A stretch of 64,000 bases of DNA. Origin: Hexactinellida sp. DTS-2022. Its lineage: Eukaryota; Porifera; Hexactinellida. A model generated the notes under the pieces. The model did no database searches and had not been told where the DNA came from. It worked only from the letters and a program-made list of their open reading frames with translations. Below, one piece after another: positions 1 to 11,596 of this stretch. The position numbers were made by a program, and so were the translations under genes. The stretch is taken from NCBI GenBank assembly GCA_028753945.1, contig JAPNXP010000013.1, forward strand, positions 3,410,001 to 3,474,000. Reading direction: 5' to 3'. Numbering within the stretch: position 1 is the stretch's first letter; each line of letters begins with the position of its first letter.

Positions 1-217
1 GTACGTATTATACGTTAAATCTATGATCAACCAGGAATTTTTCGAAGTAAATTCTATAGAATATTTCTAATTCTTGTTGTAAATACAACATCTAGCAAAT
101 AATCATATTTGTACTATACAAACTATCTACGAGTCGATTAACAATAAAAGAATAACAATTAAACCGAAAGTTGTTCAAAGCAAATTCCATGAGCTCGATC
201 TTATAAGTAAGGTATAC
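1..217. other. AT-rich flank of P element 1, no gene seen
   Basis: No coding or repeat feature is recognised here. The last seven bases (211-217, GGTATAC) are the left copy of the target-site duplication of P element 1; the right copy is at 3918-3924. Confidence 0.6.
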
Positions 218-3200
218 CATAGCCTACTCAAATCAGGCCTCACAATAGAATTGGGATTTTGGACCAGGGATGCGGTCGAAGCCGAACAATTGAATCCGCA
301 TTCCTGACTAATTTGTGGTAATTTAGTTCAACTAACTGTATTATATATGAACTTAAACATTTACATTATATCTAACCCTGAAATTAAACTTAACTTCTTC
401 CATTTTAAAGTATCTATATTGACTATTTACGGTAATATATGTAGATTTTAATCAAAGTTAAATACAACATTAACTATGTACTACTAGCAAACATAAATTT
501 AATTACTAAGATAGTTTCCTCAATACACATAAACTGTATTCCGTCATAGAGTGCTTTGTTGTCTCCCGATAACTTCCTATAGGCTTGAGTGTGGTCATAC
601 ATGTGTGGAGTTTTGTTCATCTTGACTTATTAAGTAAACTGGAATTTAAATAAATAAATATACAATAATAAATTTAACTAGGGTATTAAGAGATAAATTT
701 TTCCAATTTACGTTTTTCAATTCCTCTGCATGCAACCATAGAATTGTAATTTTTGACTTTATTTGCTATCATGCAATTTCCTGAAACGAATAGCAGCTTG
801 TGCAGTATTGAAAATCTAACAACATCACAAGAAGGACAAGTATTTCTCCAAACATCACAATCATGGTTATCCACTATAGAATTCAAAGCAAGCTCCACGA
901 GAATTTTCCTCGCTGGCCCTTCTACTAATGCACCCATCAACTCGCTATTATTTTGGATTATAGAAAATATCTTCCAAAGCGTAACAACTGATTCCAATAC
1001 TATTTCTGTTGGATATTTTAGGCGTCCTCGATCAGAGATTTCCAAGAGCTTATACTGAGATACGAATGCTTCATCAACTAGTAAATATTTATCGATGGTT
1101 AACATATCCATACATATTGAACATGGTACAATTTTTTTCAAATATTGGTGTGTGGAGTATCCTGCAATAAAAGCTAAAGATTGGAGTGTTGGTATATCGC
1201 AATCAATAATCGATAGATCTGATATTTCATTTAAGAAAATGTCAAGGTTGATCTCACTGCCCGATGAGGCGCTATCCTTAGAGGAAAAGGAATGAATAAA
1301 TTATTGTACTGAATAATTACTAGAATCAGACTGGCTTGAAAATAGTTTTAAGATGCTAGAAACCTTCAGACGACGTTCGCTATCTATTATCTGAGATAAG
1401 AAACATGGTAATTGGCACCTGACATCATACGGTATAGTCCAAAATGGTGCTCTAAAGGATCTGTCTGCAAGAAAGACGTTAAGAGGTAAGAATAGCCACT
1501 GTTGCCTGTTAGATGATTAGTTATTTGAGGTAGCACAAGAGAGGCATGTCTAAAGCTGGTGAAAGTTTGTTTTCTTAACTTCCCATCTTTCTCAGGTAGC
1601 GATTGCCAAGCTTCTAACCAAAGATTATCTTAGTCAATAACGAAAAGCGTTCGTCATTGAAAGAAAATGGTCGAGATAGTGGGTCATTTAAACGAACATG
1701 TTTAAAAAGGACATTTAAATTTTAAAAATTTCATAATGAGAGTAGAATTTCAACGAATTATGGAGTGTTATTTCTATATGACGCACAACGTAGCTCGTTT
1801 TGAATTGTTAACGCAGCAATGGTAGTTTCATGAATAACTTTTAAAACTAACTTCACATTCTGACGTTCCAAACTAGAAGGATAACATGTTTTCAATGTCA
1901 AGCGTGGAGCTAGTTTGGCCAAGCTTTCCTTCTCAGAATTATAGAGAGTACGGATATCTTGAAAAGAAGCTGAACACAATCTTAGAGGGAAAGAACAGGA
2001 ATCAGATCGAATATCTTCGAAATTAGGCAAGATGAAACTTTTAGCGTCAGATTTCAGGTTCAACCAATTGTTATGAATGGATTTTAATATGTGTACGAAA
2101 TCAAATGTAAGAAAAAGGACTCTACTATTATCACAAGGAGGGGTACCTTAATTCCAGATCACCAACAGGAGAGAACAACTTAAAGAGTTTCACGTTAAGT
2201 GGGTAGTTGTCCGTTGAAATGATCTCAACTAATAAGCCACAAGCCTCAACATCTCGAATACAAGATTTGACAATGGTAAATATCTTCTCTGCAGATAAAG
2301 ATGCACATGGCAATAGACGAACAATGCAGGACCATTTTTTCTGAAGACTCGAGACCATGATAGCGAATACAGTTTTCGTAGGATCATCAGGACAAATATG
2401 GGACCAAGAATTTTGCCTCCCTTGTATGATATATCGGGTTTTACGTGAATTTCATCCATTTGGAGAATAACATGCTTTTGTTCTATAGAAAAAGAATGCG
2501 TTGCTTGCCTAAGGAATGGAAAGAATTCGTTTTCGAGCCCAAAGGAAGAATACAGTTTTTCCAAAGTTTTGAAGTGTGGAAGGGATAGACAAGACATATG
2601 CTGGAGATACTTATAACAAGCAGGAGATATAAGATGAGTTTTGAGAGAGAGAATTTGAGTGAGTATGTTGTATCTACGTCGATTTTTGGGAACAAGACTA
2701 TTTTCTAGCTGGCATTGAATGAATTGAAGTCGATTAAGTTCTGGAGACTCGGATGTTTCTAAATCCGAAGTGGTATGCATAATATCGATGGCTTGTTGGA
2801 TGTGAGCTTTCGCTGAAGATACATGGGACGCAGTAGTTGAGTCAGATTTCTTAGATGATTGACAGTGATGAGGCGAAAAAGACAGTTCATTCAGAACAGA
2901 CTCTAGATGTCGAATATCACTGAGGCAACTTAACGAAAGTTGAAATGTCTCATTTTCACAAAATGCCTTTATGGAAAGATCGAATTTTACTAACAAATAC
3001 ACATCAACGAGGATACGAGAATTCTCCAAATTAGGACGCATAAAAATTAAGCTATGTTCATCTGGGTACCATAATGACCAAGTTTTAGGTATAGAAATAA
3101 ATGATAACTTATCTTGGAGATCCTGAAAACTTGTAATCTTGAACTTCTCATTCTCTTCTGTATCAGTTTTCAAGCTAAGTGTCAAAGCTTGATTGAGTAA

Positions 3201-3917
3201 TTCATCTTCTTTAGAGTCGAGAGACAGGCGAATCCGCTTTGTTGCAGATTGAGAATAGTAAGAGGGACATCCTGGTAGAAAAACTGGTACAGCACCATCA
3301 TTCAGCTTGGGGTTTACTCTTGGAATTTCCATAAAAGTACCGTCTCCATTGGGAACCCTGTGTGTGTACTCGATATCTTCATCCCTAAAATGCTTCACGC
3401 AAACGTATACAGCCTTTAGTTGATCTATATCATCTCTGCGGAGTGTCCGAGCCCAAGCGTGTCTGATTTGGTCTGGTTTCTGGGGCATCTTGAAAAGAGT
3501 AATCCTTTCTTCAGATTTATAGTTGCTTTTGCAACCAGGTGCCGAACAACTAGTTGGCATCTGCTGGAGTTTAATAATTAAATAGTATCTGTTATAAATC
3601 GGGAAAAATATCGACTGGGGAAAAAAAGATAGATATAATATACGAATATTAATTAAAAATAAAATTTGATTTTATAACAGGATATAATGTTAAATATTAT
3701 GGGTGAATTAAAATATCAAAAATTAAAAATGTTTCCGGTCATGAACTAGTTTCTAAAAAAAGATTACCCAATTTGTAAAAAACCTTGTTGTATTCAAGTA
3801 CCAGGTCAACAAATTTATTCCAAAATATAGGTTTCAAAATTTTGGTATTCCGGCTTCGACCGCATCCCTGGTCCAAAATCCCCATTCTATTGTGAGGCCT
3901 GATTTGAGTAGGCTATG
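218..3917 (-). mobile_element. P-element-like (THAP) DNA transposon 1
   Basis: The ends are long terminal inverted repeats. Bases 218-284 match the reverse complement of 3851-3917 at 66 of 67 positions, beginning CATAGCCTACTC and including GGACCAGGGATGCGGTCG. A perfect 7-bp direct repeat, GGTATAC, lies immediately outside each end (211-217 and 3918-3924). The interior holds one minus-strand THAP transposase gene. This is the best preserved of five related copies in the window (others at 11344, 18091, 33223 and 63138). The right end abuts the iteron array of the neighbouring MULE, so this P element landed just outside the MULE end. Confidence 0.93.
686..3560 (-). pseudogene. THAP-domain P-element transposase, frameshifted
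   Basis: The first 443 codons from the ATG at 3560 are open. The N-terminus is a THAP zinc finger (C2CH): Cys5 and Cys10, then a CVKH motif near residues 54-57, and an AVPVF box that corresponds to the AVPTF box of THAP domains. An LQMDEIH motif near residue 365 fits the first catalytic Asp region of P/THAP9 transposases. The frame is lost around 2360-2420. Recognisable coding continues in other minus frames at 2131-2358, 1758-2063, about 1384-1470 (an LQTDPLEHHFGLYR motif of the P family) and 686-1141 (C-terminal region). I infer a transposase of roughly 900 residues broken by several frameshifts, normally a DNA-binding transposase acting in the nucleus on the 218/3917 TIRs. The C-terminal 151 codons align with 34993-35370 of P element 3. 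Confidence 0.9.
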
Positions 3918-3939
3918 GGTATACGTATTAGTAGGGAAC

Positions 3940-4208
3940 GCGGAATTTGACCAACGAATAAGTAGGAATTTGACCAATGCACAAAATAGGAATTTGACCA
4001 ACGCACGAAATATGAATTTGGCCAACTGTTTGTTCTAAGTAGGAATTTGACCAATGTACAAATAGGAATTTGACCAACGCACGAAATAGGAATTTGGCCA
4101 ACCGTTTGTTTTAAGTAGGAATTTGACCAACGAATAAGTAGGAATTTGAGCAACACAAGAAATAGGAATTTGTCCAACCGTTTGTTCTAGGTAGGAATTT
4201 ACCAATTC
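3940..4208 (+). repeat. Iteron array, left end of MULE 1 (11 copies)
   Basis: Eleven head-to-tail copies of a unit containing TAGGAATTTGACCAAC are spaced about 23-29 bp. They form a higher-order unit of three monomers (short, short, long ending in GTTTGTTCTA) repeated three times with a period near 77 bp. The open frames on the minus strand here are repeat artefacts. Likely transposase-binding sites (inference). Confidence 0.92.
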
Positions 4209-4376
4209 ATAAAGCAGGGGAGTAGCTTTTCCCCGTTGCAGTTGATTGAACCCTTTTAATTCATTATATGATATATTTATTGATTTTAATGGAAAACAAT
4301 TATAAGATAAGTGATAGAAAATAAGTAAAAGATATGGAAGTAGAAGTTTAGTGATAGTATACTAAATAAAGAATTT

Positions 4377-5975
4377 TTATGTAAATATCTCCATAATTGT
4401 ATTTATTGGAGTACGACAAATTGGACAAGGTTTTTCTTCATTGAGAAAATGCTGTCCACAGTTATTACACAAATTTGCGTGTCCACAAGGAACCAATGCG
4501 AATGAAAGTTCCTTGGTTTCGCAACAAATTATGCAGTCGTTTGGTGAACTTTCTTCTTCATCACTATACATATCTTCCATCTCAACCGTGTATTGTGAAT
4601 AATCTGCGGGAATATTTTTACCCTTTCGTCCAATAGTAAGTGAGACAGCAGTCAAATATTGTTCAGTTGAAAATATTCCATTCTCTAACTTTTCTTTATA
4701 TTCCTCCCTCCGTTTTGCTTTTTCGATGATATTTCTTTTTGTAGGTCTTGTTATTTGTAGATCATTCTCTAGCCTCATATATTCAGAAGCAAAATCAGTG
4801 ATTACCTTCGATAACTCGGTTAAAAATTTCCATACATTGGGATGATGCACTTTTATACTCGATTTCAATGATTTGTGGAACGACTCACATCCATTGTTCG
4901 TGGCAATCCGAGATGAATAGACAGACAAATCCTTTTCTCCCAATATCCAAGTTTTTCTAATGTATTTCTTCAATTTATTGACAAGTTCCTTATCAGTACC
5001 ACATAGTTCAAATACTTGTGCCTCTAATACAGAAAAAGTGCTCGTGATTTCGCTTTGTGGTAATAGAGGCAAAGCCATTAGCTTTCTCAACCAATCGGCA
5101 TATATTTCTTGTGTTTTGTACAATTTTCCCAGGCCCAGTATTTGAGTTTTTTTCCAAATTGCCTGGGTGAAATGGAACCAGCATCCTATCATTTTTATTT
5201 CCGGAAAAAGATACATAAATGCGTTTCTGGGGGCTTTTTCAAAATCACTCACCGCTACTTTTGGACTAAATCCAGGAATGAGGTCAAGTAATTTCAAAAT
5301 TACTGCTGAATATAGCCCTTCAGTTTTCTTTTGCATTAAAACGTATATAGCAGGGATACAGTGCCCACGAAATGGAACGAATATTGTGAAGAGTTGATAA
5401 AAGATAGACGGGACGGTGTAGAAAGTGCCATCAAATTGTATAATGTCAGCATTACTCGTTTTCATGAGCATGAAGTTTGCTGCTAAAATGACTGCCACTG
5501 CACCATCATGATTAACAGTTCCCCGATACAAATGTGTAAATGGAGAAGCAACAATAAGTTTGGAAAAATCTTCTGCGTCTTTAGGGAGAGGCGGAAATAA
5601 ACATCTCCTTCTTTTGCACATACTGCTTTCAATTTGCTGAAATGATATCATATTTTTCAGAGGATCTTCTCGACAGGTTTCGTTAAAAACTTCACGCAGT
5701 CTCTCAGAAGAAGTTTCGGCTGCCCGTTTCAACTTATTTCTCAATGAATATACACCACGTTTATACGCTTCCTCTCCATGATCATGCGCAGACGTAGTGA
5801 TCAGGGAGTTAGTAAAATTATCAATTTTAGCATATCCTGGACAACCAAAACTTCTGTTAAGTGTACATCTTACATATGTAAATTGCTGAGAAGTCCTCAC
5901 TTTAACGTACAGAAAACCTTCTGATAAATAATTTAAAGAATTTAACTTCTTTCCTTCAACCAAAGTGACTTGCAT
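4377..5975 (-). CDS. MULE transposase with FLYWCH finger and C-terminal RING
   Basis: This is an uninterrupted 532-codon frame starting at the ATG at 5975. An N-terminal FLYWCH-type finger is formed by Cys37, Cys45, His64 and His66. The MULE/Mutator catalytic core follows: FDGTFY (Asp182), AVSDFEKAP (Asp244), CWFHFTQA near 265, and NNGCESFHKSL (Glu364), which together give a plausible DDE triad. A basic stretch lies at about 412-430. A complete C3HC4 RING finger ends the protein: Cys481, Cys484, Cys497, His499, Cys503, Cys506, Cys517 and Cys520. The expected role is cut-and-paste transposition in the nucleus; the RING suggests E3 ubiquitin ligase activity (inference). It is flanked by inverted iteron arrays and is the only large intact transposase in the window, so the copy may be young. 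A broken relative with the same FLYWCH, MULE and RING order lies at 47241-48430. Confidence 0.93.
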   Translation of the reverse strand: MQVTLVEGKKLNSLNYLSEGFLYVKVRTSQQFTYVRCTLNRSFGCPGYAKIDNFTNSLITTSAHDHGEEAYKRGVYSLRNKLKRAAETSSERLREVFNETCREDPLKNMISFQQIESSMCKRRRCLFPPLPKDAEDFSKLIVASPFTHLYRGTVNHDGAVAVILAANFMLMKTSNADIIQFDGTFYTVPSIFYQLFTIFVPFRGHCIPAIYVLMQKKTEGLYSAVILKLLDLIPGFSPKVAVSDFEKAPRNAFMYLFPEIKMIGCWFHFTQAIWKKTQILGLGKLYKTQEIYADWLRKLMALPLLPQSEITSTFSVLEAQVFELCGTDKELVNKLKKYIRKTWILGEKDLSVYSSRIATNNGCESFHKSLKSSIKVHHPNVWKFLTELSKVITDFASEYMRLENDLQITRPTKRNIIEKAKRREEYKEKLENGIFSTEQYLTAVSLTIGRKGKNIPADYSQYTVEMEDMYSDEEESSPNDCIICCETKELSFALVPCGHANLCNNCGQHFLNEEKPCPICRTPINTIMEIFT

Positions 5976-6115
5976 TTGAATGTTTTATGAAAATGCTCAA
6001 GTAAGAATACTTAAATAAACTCAAAACACAGAAACCATCAATTTCGAAGAAGACAAAACATGAGAATCCGTTAAGTGATGGTAATATAACAGTAATGCGT
6101 TAAATAAAAACAAGA

Positions 6116-6160
6116 GTTGGTAAAATTCCTATTTATGAAAAACAGTTGGTCAAATCCTAC
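6116..6160 (-). repeat. Right-end iterons of MULE 1
   Basis: Two copies of the reverse complement of the left-end motif, GTTGGTAAAATTCCTAT (6116-6132) and GTTGGTCAAATCCTAC (6145-6160), with a partial GTTGG beyond. Orientation is inverted relative to 3940-4208, as expected of subterminal transposase sites. Confidence 0.8.
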
Positions 6161-6412
6161 TTCGTACGTTGGTTTAGTAATCCCAGGGCCAAAGAAAATC
6201 CTCGTCGCCCCAATTTACGGTAACTGATAAATACAGCTCATTAGTACGGAGTAATGCTAATATTATTCGGTTGAACCAGAATATATTTCCCAATTATGTA
6301 GTTGATATTGGAGTTAGGACCAAAATTCAGAATTTGGTTAGCAATTGATTCAGTTACAACCAAATATATTTGCTTAATAGAGTAGCTATTTTTTATAACT
6401 AGGTCTATTAAC

Positions 6413-6839
6413 CTGACCAAACGCGTCACAAGATGCTAACTGTATCCCCTTGAGGTCTGTACAACCCCAATTAACAGCGTGCGAGTGCCCTGAGTAAGTT
6501 TGTACACACAGCCCATTTCTTCCATCCCAAAGAGCTACTCGCTTGTCTGCAGAACAAGAGAGAATGACCTGAGAGTAAGGGAGGAACTGAACACATGTGA
6601 CAGCTTCGGAATGTCCCCTTAAGGTAGAAAGGCACTTTCCGGCCTCTACGTCCCATATCTTTATGTGGTGGTCTTGTGACCCACTAGCTAAGTAGCCCCC
6701 TCCCCAAAACCATGAAACAGACCAAATGCCATGAGTATGTTCATTCAGCGTCTGTACGCAAGATCCTCTACTGAAGTCCCAAATCTTAACTGAGCTGTCC
6801 CCAGAACCTGTAGCCAAACGGTGGCCCGAAGGGTGAAAC
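6413..6839 (-). CDS. SPAG16: SPAG16/PF20-like WD40 protein, downstream exon (B)
   Basis: The exon codes for about three and a half WD40 repeats: GSGDSSVKIWDF, GSQDHHIKIWDV and SADKRVALWD, ending at the signature ASCDAFGQ. This order and wording match the C-terminal propeller of SPAG16/PF20, a central-pair protein of motile cilia and sperm flagella. The acceptor is TTTGCAG followed by G-TTT-CAC; its leading G completes the split AG|G (Arg) codon left by exon A at 58523. From there 142 whole codons run to CAG|GT at 6413/6412. Exon B is therefore 427 bp. The open frame upstream of 6839 is intron read-through. Further downstream exons are expected at lower coordinates but I could not find one in 1-6412. 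Confidence 0.88.
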
Positions 6840-6931
6840 CTGCAAATTGCAAATAAGAATTTAATGTAAACAAATCTAAAATTCAGCTGTGCCGACAGCA
6901 TTTTTCTGGAAGCACTATTGGTCAACCACAA

Positions 6932-9799
6932 ATATTAGTGCCTCAAAAAGAAAATGCTGTCCAAAACTGAGAAGGAATAATTTAATAAAGATTGATATTT
7001 GATATTTCTAAATAATTATTTCTATTGAAACATCTTGGGTACCATTAGACCCTGGACCGTTATATATTATGAATGTGGTAGATGCTACATGTTGTGTAAT
7101 TATCTTAATATATCTTAATGCTTTTGGTGGTTCAAATATGGATTGTGCTGTAATTATGCTGTAAGTAAGTCAAAATTATACCATAAAAACAGGGTTTACA
7201 AGATAAACCGGGTCAAATATATTTTGACTGGGTCCAAGCTTACTGTAGCGACATCATTAATCTTCTAGAGGCACAATCAAAAAAGAACCAATATACAGGA
7301 CCCCATAACAGTGGCTTAGCACCTGGAGATATTAAATATTAATAGGAATACATTTGCCTAGTTTTTTAATGGAAAAATAGAAAGAACATCCTTAGGAGAA
7401 CAAAATCTCTAAATTTGAATTATAACAGAGTCATATACCAGAACACAAATTTCGATATAACTGACGAACAAAAAAGAAATTGAGAAATCGAGCTTATGTA
7501 CATTTCCAGGAAATTCTCTATCGCCTGTCCAAATTTGAAATCTCTATCACCAATGGTCTAGTGAAGCGAGTGCGTACGGCCCCCGGACGGATGGAAGTCG
7601 GACAGAACGATTATAGAACTGTACATTATAGTATAAAACTATAGTAGGACCTTAATATGACGTTTGTTAATAGAAGAAGCACTCTAAAAATCACTGTTTG
7701 AAATAATCCCAAAATCTCTAAATGGAAATTTCATGCTAGCGGGACAGAAAGAAACAAAAATTCTCCGTGAAAATTATACACATTAAAGAATATGTATAAA
7801 ATAGAACTTATTAGGAAATGATAGCTCCCGAAACGGTGCGCGCAACCTGAAATATCTTATCGCATTCCTTTAACAAATTGTGTTGCTGTGCACTTTTCTG
7901 AAGGTATTTTTGAAATGATTAAAGTCAAAATTCTGTATAAACGCAGGTATTATAGTGTTTTTGTTTATCTTAAATTTAATACAATATCTGTTCAGTTCAC
8001 TGTATTTTTGTGAAAAGGAGTATACTGTCTATTTCTTAACTTATCGTAACTATAGGAAAAATTTTTAAATCCATGGTGCCAATAAAAAGTAGGAATAATA
8101 ACTAGGATTGAGTAAATTATACAGTACACAATATTTTGTAAGAATACTATTTAAGCGATACGATTGTAGGCAATATCCCGTCCTGAGAACTGATGCTAAA
8201 ATGGATTACATCAAACATAAAGTCACTGTTAATGACTCAATTGAAATTAAATTTAATGTTATTATGTAATAACATAACAACATTTCATTGTAAAATGCAT
8301 TAAATGAATTATTATATAAAAGTAGTCATATTTACATACCGAAGGTAATTATCATTTTGGATTTTAATTAAATTAATACCAAAATTAACCGTAAATGTAT
8401 AATATTAAGATTTTCCAAATTTTCGCATTTATTTATAAATAAGCAAAATGTGGAATAGTAGCGTCAAAATCTAAGATTTCGTGACAAACCTTAAGTTTTA
8501 TGCCTGATTCTGATACTTCATGGCATATCTCGCAATTTATGGTTCCAATCCGGTCTCGAAAATTTGGGCAAACTTTTTATAGGGACAAATTAAAAGGTCC
8601 TCCGGCAATCATTTTGAAAAATTAAGGCCCCTATCTGAACATTTCATAAATTGAGATTATAGTGTTTTTGAACAGTATACAATAAGTACTAGCTGCACTG
8701 AAAATTTCAACTCTATCGGGACTATACTTTTAATGTAATAACCTTTTGAAGATTCCTACGCCATTCGGCACAATGGGAGGTCCATTCTTTAAACTATTTT
8801 TTTAAGGGATTTGAAGCATATATTATCTTATATACATGCAATAACCTTTTGACTGGCTATGTAGCAGTGTATTATACATCCATTTGTAAATGCGCTCCTA
8901 ATCCTAGTCTGATCCAATTTTAATACGCCTAAATAATCAATTAATGTTACGGCATATGAGAGGATTCCAAATTTTCGCGCTCCTAATTTCAAATTTTTCC
9001 AAAAATCATGCTCCAAAAGGAGCGTCTTGCGCTCCTGAATAAATCCTTGCTATGTAGCATGTCTCCATGTAAATCTCGGTAATAGCTAAATTTAGGTCTA
9101 CATATAGCGTGAACTACAAGATTCAGACAATTTTGAAAAGAAAAACGATGCGTTGATGTCAATAACCTATATGCAAATAATAAATTATGTATAGATATTG
9201 TGCAGACTGATACCCATTCCTTATCAACTGCTATTTTAAGCCCCTGTGCATAAGAACAATGCTATTTACACTAATCAAATCAGGCCATCAATCAAATCAA
9301 ATATTAGAAATATTTTGTTAAATTTATATACGTATGTTATAATAAATTGATTTTTGAGTGACAAATGGTTTGATTTGATTTCTAAACTAAATGATTGTAG
9401 TATTATATTTCATTTGAAATTTCCTTATCATTTTCAAACTATTTTGCATACTTTAGTATAGTCTCCCAGTATAGAGATCACTGCTCTGATTTGTCATTGC
9501 TATTTTTAGTTGTATTTCATCTACAGAATAAATTTTGAATAACTAATAGCTGAAATCTTCAGGATAAGTGTCTCATTTGGTTACATATTTATGTTTGTTT
9601 GTTTGTTTGTTTGTCCGGATTGTATGAAAGTGATAGGAGAATAAACACTGCAAATATTTGAGATAAAGACTAACTTACATATGTTATGGTAAGTTGATAC
9701 AAGAAAAAGCATTGGAATTTGTAGAAAAATTAGGATTTTTATAAATGTCTAGCATCGAATGGCTGGCTTAAAGTTTCAATATCCATAATTTTCAGGTAA
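6932..9799. other. Intronic AT-rich sequence, no gene seen
   Basis: No credible coding sequence was recognised. It contains a short TTTG microsatellite near 9595-9615 and a diverged dispersed repeat at 8880-9040, listed separately. Confidence 0.6.
8880..9040. repeat. Unclassified dispersed repeat, copy 1
   Basis: It shares ordered blocks with 24200-24345: GCTCCTAATCCTAG, a TTTTAATACGCCT-like block, AATTAATGTTACGGCAT and CGCGCTCCTG. No ends or coding potential were recognised. Confidence 0.5.
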
Positions 9800-10395
9800 T
9801 CAACTGCATTATATATTCAACATGTATGAGACAGGCATATTTTTCCCGTGCCCTTCCAGACAACACTATGCATTAGCAGACACAAGAATGTACTAGAGGA
9901 AAACGCCAAAGGATTGAATGACTTGCTTACTTTGTGTTATTAATACATTGGGAGAGTTTGAGCAGACATTGATCATAGGACACTATCTAAACCCTAGATG
10001 TATTAAGAACATGTCCGTTTCATTTACCGGTAACATATCGTGCAAATAAGAAAGCCTGAATGACTAGTACATTATATCATGAGTAGCTAAATTCTTTTGA
10101 CACGAAATGCTCAAACAAAATCAGCATATTTTAGTATTTTTAGATAATGCTCCATGTCATCCACCAGCAATTTCTCTAACGAAGATAAAATTGATATTTT
10201 AACGGCAAATGCCATTTCTGTTTTACAACCACTTGATCTGGGTATTATCCAGGGAATTAAGTGGCATAACTAAAACGTCATCTCCTTCGTGTGAAAAGTG
10301 AAATCAATAACGGTAGTGGGGCTGAAACAGTAGCGCAAAACGTTAATATCCTAGATGCATGTTAATAGATAGCTGCTGCAATAAAGGAAATACGT
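9800..10395 (+). pseudogene. Tigger/pogo transposase fossil
   Basis: Broken frames carry the ordered landmarks of a pogo/Tigger DDE transposase. Near 9819 the NVDETGLFF motif reads N-M-Y-E-T-G-I-F-F, so the first catalytic Asp is lost. FLDNAPCHP with the second Asp lies at 10143-10145, followed by LTKIKLIF. A QPLDLGIIQGIK-like motif with the third Asp lies at 10235-10237, just downstream. Many stops and frameshifts separate these blocks. It is distinct from the Tigger at 15146-18020, whose second-Asp motif reads LLVDNCPAH. Ends were not located. Nonfunctional. Confidence 0.75.
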
Positions 10396-10415
10396 CCTAG
10401 GACTGTACAGTAATG

Positions 10416-10468
10416 TCTCTAGATGTGGATCCAGGAGAGCGGATCTCTAGATGTGGATCCAGGAGCGC
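10416..10468. repeat. Tandem duplication of a 28-bp unit
   Basis: TCTCTAGATGTGGATCCAGG occurs twice at a 28-bp interval, followed by AGAGCG and then AGCGCG. Confidence 0.8.
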
Positions 10469-10879
10469 GAGACGTTCCTTTGGATCATGGTTTTGGGAAA
10501 ATAAGACCAGGATTAGGAGCGTGTCTAAAAATGGCAGTGTAATACACTGTGTGGATTAAATTAAATTCGAAATTTGAAAATTACGCACAAAATGTAAATG
10601 ATGACATTGAAAGGCTTAAGAATTGCTCAACATTACCTCGGAACGGAACATTTGTGGTAATGTGATTTGAAGTCCTCGCGCATATATCCATATATATAGT
10701 AAATTCAGGTTAATGACAATTTAGGAGAATGGGTATCGCGTATTCAGGTAAAAGTGAAATCCCCGAGCTCCTAAGCATTGATGAAGATTAACCAATTGAG
10801 CAGCCAGGAATCGAGAAGTCTACTTTCAGAGATGCATTATACAGGATTTCAAATCTGAAAGTATTCTTAAAACATCAGT

Positions 10880-11015
10880 CAGGGCTGTAGCCAACAAAAT
10901 CTAAGTGGTCAGGTTAATCTGACCAACCTGACCGAGTGGTGCCATTTTTGGAAAATTCATTAACCAAAAGTGGTCAGGTTGAAACCTGACCAACCTAACC
11001 AGTGGCTACGGCTAG
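10880..11015. repeat. Short inverted-repeat (MITE-like) sequence
   Basis: The outer blocks GGGCTGTAGCCA and TGGCTACGGCT are near inverted copies. Inner blocks AGTGGTCAGGTT and ACCTGACCAACCT are also repeated and inverted. TCAGTC occurs on both sides, but no exact target duplication was proven. Confidence 0.5.
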
Positions 11016-11596
11016 GTCAGTCAATTACAGATGATCAGATGAAGCTTAATGCTAAGACAATTTCCATACATGTTTCGGATCATCACATACTATCTAAATT
11101 AGATGCTTATTTTGACTAATATTTATGGAGAAAATTCCAAAAATACTCAAGTTTTTTTAAAATTTCACAATATACTCAACTTTTCACTGACACTCAAATA
11201 TAAAACTAGATCTTTTCGAATCTACTCAAGTTTTTCAAAATAATTCCAGTTCTTCTATAGTTTTTCAAAAAATCCCAAATCTACTCAACTTTTCAGTAAA
11301 TTCACATATATACTCAAGTTTAGAAGGCTATATTTGGTCAATTCATAGCCTAATCTATATATGGCCTGACAGTAACCTATAAAATATGGACCAAGGATGA
11401 AGGAGAATAAGGTAAAATTTATCCAAACACAATATTTAATTTCAAAAATAATAATAATAATCAACCACATTAATTAGAAATATTCTTGAAATATATACAA
11501 CTATTGATCAAATTATATTCCAAACTCTTCTATTGACGTACTATCTCATCCTTTACTTATTTAGCTCTGGTATTATATTCATATTAGCTTCTATTC

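Larger units (their letters stand above)
3928..6172 (-). mobile_element. MULE transposon 1 (FLYWCH-MULE-RING type)
   Basis: An intact minus-strand MULE transposase sits between inverted arrays of the motif GTAGGAATTTGACCAAC. There are 11 degenerate copies on the left (3940-4208), pointing inward, and two clear copies in reverse orientation on the right (6116-6160). The exact ends are uncertain: I place them near 3928 and 6172 because both outer sides show a weak TA..TA....ACG likeness. I could not find a target-site duplication; P element 1 has inserted directly beside the left end. Confidence 0.75.

Noticed and set aside
3834-4177. Two minus-strand frames with repeated KFLL/RWSNS wording
   Set aside because: They are translations of the iteron array, not genes.
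4960-5397. Plus-strand frames over the MULE transposase
   Set aside because: Antisense shadows of an intact gene with clear domain evidence on the minus strand.
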